Shown here: positions 55,200 through 62,548 of the stretch, one piece after another
How the letters are laid out: every line of letters begins with the position of its first letter
How positions within the stretch are numbered: the first letter of the stretch is position 1
Source: Afipia massiliensis
GTDB taxonomy: Bacteria > Pseudomonadota > Alphaproteobacteria > Rhizobiales > Xanthobacteraceae
Assembly (NCBI RefSeq): GCF_001006325.2
Contig: NZ_LBIA02000001.1
Span: forward strand, 3,721,501-3,785,500
DNA: 64,000 nucleotides
Direction: 5' to 3'
The notes under the pieces: generated by a model
Database searches by the model: none
What the model was told of the DNA's origin: nothing
What the model saw: only the letters and a program-made list of their open reading frames with translations
Made by a program: the position numbers and the translations under genes

Positions 55200-57224
55200 A
55201 TGGAGTCGCATGTGAACGCCAAAACCCCCTCTGCGCTGTATCGCCGCTTCAACACATTGCTGATCGCCAACCGCGGCGAAATCGCCTGCCGTGTGATCAA
55301 GACCGCACGCGCCATGGGGTTGCGAACGGTCGCGGTCTATTCCGAAGCCGACGCCGATGCGCTTCATGTCGCGATGGCCGACGATGCCGTCCTGCTGGGC
55401 CCGGCGCGGGCGCGCGACAGCTATCTCAATGTCGATCGCATTATCGAGGCTGCAAGGAAGACGGGGGCCGAAGCGATCCATCCCGGCTACGGCTTCCTGT
55501 CGGAGAATGCCGGGTTCGCACGCCGCTGCGCTGCCGAGGGCATTGTGTTCGTCGGTCCGACCGGCGAGATGATGGAAGCGATGGGGTCGAAGTCCGGCTC
55601 CAAGGCGCTGATGGAAAAGGCCGGCGTGCCGCTGGTGCCCGGCTATCACGGCGACGCGCAGGACGACGCGACCTTGGCGAAGGCAGCCGAGAAGGCGGGC
55701 TATCCGGTTCTGGTCAAAGCATCGGCGGGCGGCGGCGGGCGCGGCATGCGCATCGTCCGCAGCGCCGATGAACTGGCGGCGGCCATCGTCAGCGCCAAGC
55801 GCGAAGCGCTGGCGGCGTTCGGCGATGACAGGATGCTGATCGAGAAGTTCGTTCAGAACCCGCGCCACATCGAAGTACAGATCATCGGCGACAGCCACGG
55901 CAATCTGCTGTCGCTGTTCGAGCGCGAATGCACGCTTCAGCGCCGCCATCAGAAGGTGATCGAGGAAGCACCGTCGCCGACGCTCGACCCGGCGCAGCGC
56001 GAGGCTGTGTGTGCGGCAGCACGCAAGGCCGCAGCAGCGGTCAGCTATGTTGGAGCAGGAACCATCGAGTTTGTGTCCGACGGCCGCGACGTGTTCTTCA
56101 TCGAAATGAACACCCGCCTTCAGGTCGAACATCCCGTGACCGAACTGATCACCGGCATCGATCTGGTCGAATGGCAGTTGCGGGTCGCGTTCGGCGAGAA
56201 GCTGCCGCTGGCGCAGGATCAGATCAGGCTCAACGGTCACGCCATCGAGGCGCGCGTCTACGCAGAAAATCCGAACAAGAATTTCATGCCGTCGGTCGGC
56301 CGCATCCGGACGTGGCATACGCCGGATGAAGTCGACGGTCTGCGCATCGACGCCGGTTACGGCGAGGGCAAGACAGTATCTCCGAACTACGACGCCATGC
56401 TGGCCAAGGTGATTGCATGGGCGCCGACGCGCGATCTCGCGATCTCCCGGCTCAATCGTGGACTGCAGGAGACCGACGTTCGCGGCATCGTCACCAATAT
56501 CCCGTTCCTGTCGGCGCTGATCACGCATCCGGATGTCCGCGCCAACACCATTGACACCAGTTTCATCGAACGCGAGCTGGCGAAGCTGACGCCGGCCGAA
56601 GCCGAGCTGACCGACCTCGAACTCGCCGCTGCCATGGCTTCGATCCTGCGCAGCGAGGAAGTCGCCGCGGGCCGCGACGCGAACTCGCCGTGGCGGGCGT
56701 CGTCGGGATGGGCCGCTGTGGGCGCGCGCCATCGCCGGTTCCTGTTCCGGCAGGCAGGCGGCGAGCGCAAGGTGTCGCTCCGATACGGTCAGGGCCCCTC
56801 GACGCTGGCGATCGATGGAAAAATTCTGGCTTTTGCGAGTTCGGCGTCGCCGCGCGGCGGCATCGATGTCGTGCTCGACGGCGTCAAGCATCACGTCACG
56901 GGACTCCTCGACGGCCATGAGGTCTATGTCCGCACCCGCAACGGCCGGTTCGAAGTGCACTGGGTCGATCCGTTCGGCACCGAGGACGAGGAGCAGGCGG
57001 GTGCCGACCGCGTGGTTGCACCGCTGCCGGGCACCGTCGTGGCAATACTGGTCGAGGAGGGCGCGGAGGTCGAGAAGGGTGCTGCGATCCTGACGCTCGA
57101 AGTGATGAAGATGGAGCAGACGCTGCGCGCGCCGTTCGCGGGCACCGTGAAGCAGCTGAAGTGCAAGGTCGGCGACATCGTGCAGGAAGGCGTCGAACTC
57201 GCAGAGATCGAGCCCAAGGCTTAA
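55200..57224 (+). CDS. liuD: Methylcrotonyl-CoA carboxylase alpha (biotin carboxylase/BCCP) subunit
   Basis: This 674-residue subunit starts at the ATG at 55200 (a GTG four codons later is possible), 7 bp after liuC. Domains in order: biotin carboxylase (about 15-465; ATP-grasp with KASAGGGGRGMRIV and FFIEMNTRLQVEHPVTE), a linker BT domain, and BCCP at the C-terminus with biotinyl Lys637 in EVMKMEQ. Together with LiuB it forms the ATP- and biotin-dependent carboxylase. Confidence 0.95.
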   Translation: MESHVNAKTPSALYRRFNTLLIANRGEIACRVIKTARAMGLRTVAVYSEADADALHVAMADDAVLLGPARARDSYLNVDRIIEAARKTGAEAIHPGYGFLSENAGFARRCAAEGIVFVGPTGEMMEAMGSKSGSKALMEKAGVPLVPGYHGDAQDDATLAKAAEKAGYPVLVKASAGGGGRGMRIVRSADELAAAIVSAKREALAAFGDDRMLIEKFVQNPRHIEVQIIGDSHGNLLSLFERECTLQRRHQKVIEEAPSPTLDPAQREAVCAAARKAAAAVSYVGAGTIEFVSDGRDVFFIEMNTRLQVEHPVTELITGIDLVEWQLRVAFGEKLPLAQDQIRLNGHAIEARVYAENPNKNFMPSVGRIRTWHTPDEVDGLRIDAGYGEGKTVSPNYDAMLAKVIAWAPTRDLAISRLNRGLQETDVRGIVTNIPFLSALITHPDVRANTIDTSFIERELAKLTPAEAELTDLELAAAMASILRSEEVAAGRDANSPWRASSGWAAVGARHRRFLFRQAGGERKVSLRYGQGPSTLAIDGKILAFASSASPRGGIDVVLDGVKHHVTGLLDGHEVYVRTRNGRFEVHWVDPFGTEDEEQAGADRVVAPLPGTVVAILVEEGAEVEKGAAILTLEVMKMEQTLRAPFAGTVKQLKCKVGDIVQEGVELAEIEPKA

Positions 57225-57242
57225 GTTTAAAGGCGTAGGTTG

Positions 57243-58145
57243 ATGAGCGATCAGGTCCACATTGTCGAAGTCGGCCCGCGCGACGGGCTGCAGAACGAAA
57301 AGACGCCGGTCACTGCCGAGGCGCGCATCGCGTTCATCGAGGACCTGATCAAGGCGGGCCTGCACACCATCGAAGTCGGAAGTTTTGTTTCGCCCAAGGC
57401 CATTCCGCAGATGGTCAATTCCGATCAGGTGCTGCGCGCAGTGAATCACCATCCCGGCAGCGAGTTTCATGTCCTCGTTCCCAATGAGAAGGGCTACGAG
57501 GGCGCGAAGGCGGCGGGCGCGAAAGTGATCGCGGTGTTCGCTTCTGCCTCGGAAGGTTTCTCGAAAGCCAACATCAACTGCACGGTCGCGGAATCGATCG
57601 AACGTTTCGCCCCTGTGATGGAGCGCGCCAGGGCCGACGGCATCAAGGTTCGCGGCTATGTGTCGTGCGTGCTCGGTTGTCCTTATGATGGCGAGGTGAA
57701 ACCGTCAGCAGTTGTCTCCGTGACGAAGAAGCTGTGGGACCTTGGCTGCTACGAGGTTTCGCTGGGTGACACCATCGGTGTCGGCACGCCGGCGAAGGCG
57801 CGGCAGTTGCTGCGCGCGGTCGCTGCCGAAGTCCCGATGAAAAATCTCGGCATGCATTTCCACGACACCTACGGGCAGGCGCTCGCCAATCTGTATGCGG
57901 GTCTGGAAGAGGGTGCGCGCGTGATCGATTCCGCCGCAGGCGGTCTCGGCGGTTGCCCTTACGCACCGGGTGCGACAGGCAATGTTGCGACTGAAGATGT
58001 CGTCTACATGCTGGAAGGCATGGGCATCGCGACCGGTGTGGACATGAAGCAACTCGTTGCGGCCACCAACGGCATCGCCAGGCTGCTCGGCAAATCGCCT
58101 GTGAGCCGGGTGGCTTCGGCACTTAATGCCAAGGCACGCAACTAA
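57243..58145 (+). CDS. liuE: Hydroxymethylglutaryl-CoA lyase
   Basis: This final enzyme of leucine degradation cleaves HMG-CoA to acetyl-CoA and acetoacetate. It has 300 residues from the ATG at 57243. Signatures: VEVGPRDGLQNEK near residue 10, EVGSFVSPKAIPQM near 45, HFHDTYGQALANL (metal site) near 205 and GGLGGCPYAPGATGNVATED with the catalytic Cys. It ends the liu operon. Isovaleryl-CoA dehydrogenase (liuA) is not adjacent. Confidence 0.96.
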   Translation: MSDQVHIVEVGPRDGLQNEKTPVTAEARIAFIEDLIKAGLHTIEVGSFVSPKAIPQMVNSDQVLRAVNHHPGSEFHVLVPNEKGYEGAKAAGAKVIAVFASASEGFSKANINCTVAESIERFAPVMERARADGIKVRGYVSCVLGCPYDGEVKPSAVVSVTKKLWDLGCYEVSLGDTIGVGTPAKARQLLRAVAAEVPMKNLGMHFHDTYGQALANLYAGLEEGARVIDSAAGGLGGCPYAPGATGNVATEDVVYMLEGMGIATGVDMKQLVAATNGIARLLGKSPVSRVASALNAKARN

Positions 58146-58322
58146 CCGATCCGCCTTCGTTAGCTGATTGTCTGCTCAAGTCGCGCGTGCGACCGGAGGT
58201 TGTTGCGCTGCACTGATCCGGGAATATTTTTCCCGGCGCGATGTAACGAAATCCGATCTCGCCCGAACATCCAGAAGCGGCACACGTCGCGCAACGCAAC
58301 TGGATTCAGAGGACTGCTTCAC

Positions 58323-58547
58323 ATGGCACGCACCACCCATTTCGCGCTCGGCGCAGCGGCACTTCTTTCGCTTGGCCTGGCCTTCGCGCCGGCCGCTGTT
58401 GCTCAGGACAAGATGTCCAAGGACGGCATGAAGAAGGAAGACACCATGTCCAAGGACGGCATGAAGAAAGATACAATGTCGAAGGATGGAATGAAGAAAG
58501 ACACGATGTCGAAGGACGGCATGAAAAAAGACGAGATGAAGAAGTAA
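58323..58547 (+). CDS. Secreted pentapeptide MXKDX repeat protein
   Basis: This 74-residue protein has a signal peptide (ALGAAALLSLGLAFAPAAVAQ). The mature part is almost entirely Met-Lys-Asp pentapeptides: four copies of MSKDGMKK(E)D, spanning 58413-58544 as a degenerate 30-bp DNA tandem repeat. The first unit has an extra Glu. The family is periplasmic and of unknown function; Met-rich repeats suggest metal or oxidant binding, which is only a guess. Confidence 0.85.
   Translation: MARTTHFALGAAALLSLGLAFAPAAVAQDKMSKDGMKKEDTMSKDGMKKDTMSKDGMKKDTMSKDGMKKDEMKK
58413..58544 (+). repeat. 30-bp tandem repeat inside the MXKDX gene
   Basis: Four imperfect copies of atgtc-aaggacgg-atgaagaaa-gaca (30-33 bp), the last truncated. 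Third-position differences (aaggacggc versus aaggatgga) show that the units have been diverging under selection for the peptide. Confidence 0.85.
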
Positions 58548-58635
58548 CTTCATCTCGCCTTTGCGTTTCTGCAGGCTCGCTCTCATCGGGCGGGCCTGTC
58601 GCATTTTGAAATCGTCGCGGGACGTATCCGCGGTG

Positions 58636-58977
58636 TTACTTCTTCGCCTTGCGAGCGGCGTAGCGCGCGTCGCGGGCGGCCTTCTGCTGAGCCTTCAGCT
58701 CAGCTTCTGCAGCCTCTTTCTCGGCCTGAAGGCGGCGCGCTTCCGCAGCCGCCTGGGCTGCGAGTTCAGCTTCGCGGGCAAGCTTTTCAACCCGGGCTGC
58801 CTCACGCTGCTTCTGGGCTTCGGCACGCGCGGCGGCTTGCGCCTGCCGCTCGGCAGCCTTTTTCAGCACAGCAGGATCGTCAGGCCCCGGCTTGGCCTTG
58901 AACTTTTCGACGATGTTCTTCCTGGCGTTCTGCGCGGCGGCCTGCCGGTCCGCAAAACTCGGCTCCTTAAAACCCAT
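58636..58977 (-). CDS. DUF6481-type helical protein
   Basis: This 113-residue protein is highly charged and Ala/Lys/Arg/Glu-rich, predicted as one long helix or coiled coil from about 35 to the end. The N-terminus (MGFKEPSFADRQAAAQNARK) is the distinctive part and matches my memory of DUF6481. No signal peptide or membrane segment. Function unknown. Confidence 0.7.
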   Translation of the reverse strand: MGFKEPSFADRQAAAQNARKNIVEKFKAKPGPDDPAVLKKAAERQAQAAARAEAQKQREAARVEKLAREAELAAQAAAEARRLQAEKEAAEAELKAQQKAARDARYAARKAKK

Positions 58978-59207
58978 ACGGTCGATGTCTTTCTGTTCAA
59001 TGGTGTACTGGGCGGCTTGTAGCAGATTTCGAGCGCGCGCAATGAGCTAGGGAGCCGATCTGGAGGCTATTTTTGGAGCTAGAGGCCAAAGTTTCCCAAA
59101 TAGGGGCTCAAATGGCCGAAAGGTGTTGCCCGTCAGCTACATCATCGCCGAACAGCTCCCCGTAATATGGTTCCATATTCGGTATGTATTTTTCTTATGG
59201 GGTTTAA

Positions 59208-60068
59208 ATGAAGAAGCTTTTGATCGCTGCTGCGGTTGCAGTTCTTGGTGCAACCAGCGCGCAAGCTGCCGATATAGCGGCGCGGCCTTTCACCAAAACT
59301 CCTGCCTCCAGTTGGTCCGGATTCTATGTCGGCGGGAATCTGGGAGCCTCCTTTAGTGACGCGAAGCCGTCCAATAGCATCGCCTGCGGCGCAGCAGGTG
59401 TGGCTGATTACATCTGCAGCACTGGTGATCCAGCGTCGCTAGCCAACGCACCTGCTGTCGTCAATTCGCTAGTGGGATCCAGCTCAAACTCCAACGTCAT
59501 TGGCGGCGTGCACGCCGGTTACAATCAGCAGGCCGGCCTCATTGTCTATGGCGGCGAGATCGACGTTGGCTATTTTAACTTTGGGACCAGCCAGTTAGGT
59601 CGGGGTGTTTATCCCGAATCCGGCGGCGGCGGCGCTGGATTAGCTGGCGACAGCTTCGTAGCAGCGACCTCGGTGTCGAGCGACGTTCTGGCCACGCTGC
59701 GTGGTCGCCTCGGGTATCTGATTTCGCCAAATCTGCTGGGTTACGCCACCGGCGGCCTGGCCATCGGCCGGGTGAAAACTGCCAACAGTTTCGTCGATAG
59801 CCACACCGACGGCAATCCGTTTAGTGGAAATGGATTCGGTGAGAGGACCGAAACGAAGGTTGGCTGGACCGTCGGCGCTGGTCTTGAATACGCCTTCGCG
59901 CGGAACTGGAGCATGCGTGCCGAATACATGTATCTCGACCTCGGCAGCTCCAGTGTGAATACGCTCATCACCAACCAGAACCACGGCGGCGAACAAACGC
60001 CCTTCAATACCTCCGTGGACCTGACGGCCCATCTCGTTCGCGCTGGCGTCAGCTACAAGTTTCAGTGA
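59208..60068 (+). CDS. Outer-membrane beta-barrel protein, Omp25/31-type
   Basis: This 286-residue protein has a signal peptide (LLIAAAVAVLGATSAQA|AD). The mature protein starts WSGFYVGGNLGASF, a repeat-barrel opening typical of rhizobial Omp25/31 and Bradyrhizobium surface proteins. Gly-rich strands alternate with loops, and the last strand ends VRAGVSYKFQ, with an aromatic residue near the C-terminus for BAM recognition. A GG-rich ribosome site precedes the ATG. A strong terminator lies 48 bp after the stop. Confidence 0.9.
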   Translation: MKKLLIAAAVAVLGATSAQAADIAARPFTKTPASSWSGFYVGGNLGASFSDAKPSNSIACGAAGVADYICSTGDPASLANAPAVVNSLVGSSSNSNVIGGVHAGYNQQAGLIVYGGEIDVGYFNFGTSQLGRGVYPESGGGGAGLAGDSFVAATSVSSDVLATLRGRLGYLISPNLLGYATGGLAIGRVKTANSFVDSHTDGNPFSGNGFGERTETKVGWTVGAGLEYAFARNWSMRAEYMYLDLGSSSVNTLITNQNHGGEQTPFNTSVDLTAHLVRAGVSYKFQ

Positions 60069-60115
60069 GGCGAGCGGCTAGCACCGCAGCTACTCAAGGA
60101 TTGATGGATCTAAAC

Positions 60116-60145
60116 AAAAGCCCGGCCTCGCGCCGGGCTTTTTGC
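60116..60145 (+). terminator. Rho-independent terminator
   Basis: An 11-bp stem aaaagcccggc/gccgggctttt with a ctcgc loop and a following T-rich tract ends the outer-membrane protein gene. Confidence 0.85.
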
Positions 60146-60295
60146 TTTTGTAATGTAACTTCACAGGCTGGCCGCCCCACATCAACACCTTAGCTGCCGG
60201 GCGGTGGCGAACAGGGCATCCACAACTCAGCTTGCCTCGCTTTTCAGCAAGTGGTGACAACTGGCACTCATCACTGGTGGAACCGGCGACGGTTC

Positions 60296-60547
60296 TCAGG
60301 GGTTCAGGTCATCAGTGGTCAAGACGAAGCCCTGGTCGGAATGTTCTTCGCGCTGCATCTTCGCGATAGCGAGATATTCGATCTCGGCTCGGTGCTTCAC
60401 AAAAATAGCAATGAGTTGTCCGTGATTGAGGTGTTCTTTGTCCGCACGCTCTCGATTCAAGAGGGCAGCCTCAGTTATTCGGCACCTTTCGGTATTCCCG
60501 CCGTACCGCACAACGAAGTCGACGTAATCGCCGCTAACGACAGCCAT
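60296..60547 (-). CDS. DUF1488-like protein, tandem paralogue A
   Basis: This 83-residue protein begins MAVVSGDYVDFVVRYGG and ends VLTTDDLNP. By hand alignment it matches the gene at 60630-60881 at about 40 of 83 positions without gaps. The DUF1488 pattern is visible: a Cys after a Gly-rich turn (NTERCRITEAAL), then a helix FVKHRAEIEYLAIAK. Function unknown. The two genes lie in tandem, 82 bp apart, pointing away from the phosphatase. Confidence 0.65.
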   Translation of the reverse strand: MAVVSGDYVDFVVRYGGNTERCRITEAALLNRERADKEHLNHGQLIAIFVKHRAEIEYLAIAKMQREEHSDQGFVLTTDDLNP

Positions 60548-60629
60548 GAGGGTGACCCTCCGCTACCTCCAATCTCAACAGATAGCCGGCTGATAAGTTC
60601 CGGTTAGGCGAGGACACCCCTTGGGCGTT

Positions 60630-60881
60630 TCAGCGGTTCAAATCCTCAGTGGTCAGGATAATACCGAGCAGAGAAACATGGCCGCTCTCCAGCTTCACAA
60701 CCGCAATACGCTCAATTTCAGCCCGGTGCTTTTCAAACATGGCGAGAAGCTGGTCGTGGCTCGTGTCTTTCTTGCGAACGCCCTCCTTGTTCGTGAGGGC
60801 AATATCAGACACTCGGCATTTTTGCATTTTGCCGCCGAATTCCACAAGGAAATGCACGCAATCGCCGATAACGACAGCCAT
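60630..60881 (-). CDS. DUF1488-like protein, tandem paralogue B
   Basis: This 83-residue protein starts at the ATG at 60881, chosen by matching paralogue A (the frame stays open further upstream to 61079 without support). The core CRVSDIAL and FEKHRAEIERIAVVK match paralogue A, and both end LTT-DLN. Divergence to about half identity shows an old duplication, not a recent one. Confidence 0.65.
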   Translation of the reverse strand: MAVVIGDCVHFLVEFGGKMQKCRVSDIALTNKEGVRKKDTSHDQLLAMFEKHRAEIERIAVVKLESGHVSLLGIILTTEDLNR

Positions 60882-61015
60882 TGGCTTGATCCTCGGATAT
60901 CTGCGATCTTTACAAGTGGCGGCTGGTCGGCCCCGCACAAGCGAGTGCGGCATCATGGCTGAAACCTCCTCAATGGCGCCGACACGGTAAATCACCAGGG
61001 AAGGGCGGCGTGAGA

Positions 61016-61252
61016 TCAGTTCTCCAAATCGAACTGCTTCCCAAGATGGTCGCCTATCTGGACGATGCGCGCGACGCACTCGCCGTAACCAACGGAGGAC
61101 TTGGTGGCGTCGTCAGCGGTTGTCCGAAACTCCCAGGAATCACCAGCCGGGATCACAGAGACGCTTATGCCGTCGGGACAATCGGCGTAGTGGTTCATTT
61201 CTTCCTTGAGGAGGGCAAGGAGAGCTGCCGAGGTCTTTGTGGGTTTGCTCAT
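61016..61252 (-). CDS. 78-aa protein, function unknown
   Basis: It begins MSKPTKTSAALLALLKEEM. Mixed alpha/beta character, with SVSVIPAGDSWEFRTTADD in the middle and CVARIVQIGDHLGKQFDL at the end. No signal or membrane segment. It lies on the same strand as the DUF1488 pair and upstream of it, so the three may be one transcription unit. No family recognised. Confidence 0.55.
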   Translation of the reverse strand: MSKPTKTSAALLALLKEEMNHYADCPDGISVSVIPAGDSWEFRTTADDATKSSVGYGECVARIVQIGDHLGKQFDLEN

Positions 61253-61320
61253 GGGTCACTCACCTTCTGGCGGTGGTGGATCGAGACTAACACGAGATGT
61301 GAAACCATCGGAGGCACAGC

Positions 61321-62019
61321 TTGAGCCTCATATACGCAATCGCTGACCTGCACGGCCGGATGGATATGTTGTTGAAATCTTATGAGCAGATCGCGGTCCG
61401 CGCGAACGGCGCCCCGGGCGCGATCATCCACCTTGGCGATTATATAGATCGCGGGCCCGACAGTCGGCAGATCATCGAATTTCTGATGAGCCCTGCAACA
61501 TTGCCGCCCGGTTGGAGGCGCATCGTGCTCAAGGGCAATCACGAAGACATGATGGTAGAAACGCTCCGCAAGCCGCTTCACCCGGGCTGGTGGATCGGCA
61601 ATGGGGGGGCGGCGACGCTCATTTCTTACGGCCACCTACGGGACGGCGACTACGATCCCGGCGTCATCCCGACCGCGCATCTGGATTGGATCGACAGGTT
61701 GCCGCTTATGCACGTCGATAAACACCGCGTGTTTGTTCATGCCGGTGTCGATCCGGCAATCCCGCTCGATGAGCAGAAAGAGCAGGTCTTGCTCTGGTGG
61801 CTGTATCCCGATCGCACAGACATCGGTCACGGTGATCGCCACGTCGTGCATGGTCACCATCAGTTCGCAGATGGGCCGAAGTGCTTTCACCATCGCACCA
61901 ACCTTGACACCTTCGCCTGGTACACGGGGCGGCTTGTTGTCGGCGTGTTCGATGATGATGTTGCAGGCGGCCCGGTTGATTTCATCGAAATCCTCTGCGC
62001 TCCAGCGCAGACGCCGTAG
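61321..62019 (+). CDS. PPP-type metallophosphoesterase (bacteriophage-lambda/PrpA-like)
   Basis: This 232-residue protein probably starts at the TTG at 61321 (GGAGG 6 bp upstream). PPP metal-site motifs are in order: AIADLHGRMDML, GDYIDRGPDS, VLKGNHEDMM, VFVHAGVDP and VVHGHHQF. This pattern is closest to small bacterial and phage Ser/Thr phosphatases. The substrate may be a phosphoprotein or a dinucleoside polyphosphate. It diverges from the 78-aa gene and sits beside tRNA-Arg. Confidence 0.85.
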   Translation: MSLIYAIADLHGRMDMLLKSYEQIAVRANGAPGAIIHLGDYIDRGPDSRQIIEFLMSPATLPPGWRRIVLKGNHEDMMVETLRKPLHPGWWIGNGGAATLISYGHLRDGDYDPGVIPTAHLDWIDRLPLMHVDKHRVFVHAGVDPAIPLDEQKEQVLLWWLYPDRTDIGHGDRHVVHGHHQFADGPKCFHHRTNLDTFAWYTGRLVVGVFDDDVAGGPVDFIEILCAPAQTP

Positions 62020-62157
62020 GGACGCGCAACGCTGACCGGAAACACGCGGCCGCCAGAGCAGGGAGGCTCATTTCAGGAACAGAAAGTGGCTCACCGAACT
62101 GCCCAGTGAGCCAAACGGCGACTAAACATCTGAAAGGAAACAGGTCTCATGGATAGA

Positions 62158-62234
62158 TGGCGATCCCAGCAGGATTCGAACCTGCAACCCACGGAGTAGA
62201 AATCCGTTACTCTATCCAGTTGAGCTATGGGACC
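62158..62234 (-). tRNA. tRNA-Arg (TCT)
   Basis: On the minus strand: acceptor ggtccca pairs with tgggatc (one G-T), anticodon stem acgga/tccgt with loop tttctac gives TCT, the T arm is gcaggttcgaatcctgc, and CCA is encoded. Confidence 0.97.
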
Positions 62235-62548
62235 GTTGGCCCTCTCATATCACCCGGATCGTGAAAAATCCGCCACCCTGCGGTGAAATTTCTGAACCGT
62301 TCCACGCGTCCGGCCGACAAACCTGCGGGGTTTGCCCGAGGGTCCGCATTGTCTTCGGCATCCCCCGGCCTAAAGTCATGCTGCCGCCGGGTCAATGGCT
62401 TGACGCGCCGTCTCGCGCCCGTCGATGCGCGACCGTCGCGCAGAATCTTTCGACCCGATATCGGTACGACCATGAGTCCGTCACGATTCGCGCATTTTCT
62501 ACATTTCAAGGCGACTTTTGCTCACCGTCGCCGGCAGGGAGTTTCACC
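62235..62548. other. Intergenic region between tRNA-Arg and the macroglobulin gene
   Basis: No gene is supported on either strand. It contains the promoter regions of the tRNA (minus) and of the macroglobulin gene (plus), whose AGGGAG ribosome site is at 62536-62541. I see no clear operator or repeat. Confidence 0.5.

Noticed and set aside
54999-57470. An 823-codon open frame antisense to liuD
   Set aside because: The plus-strand gene is unequivocal (biotin carboxylase and BCCP motifs). The antisense frame is an artefact of high third-position GC.
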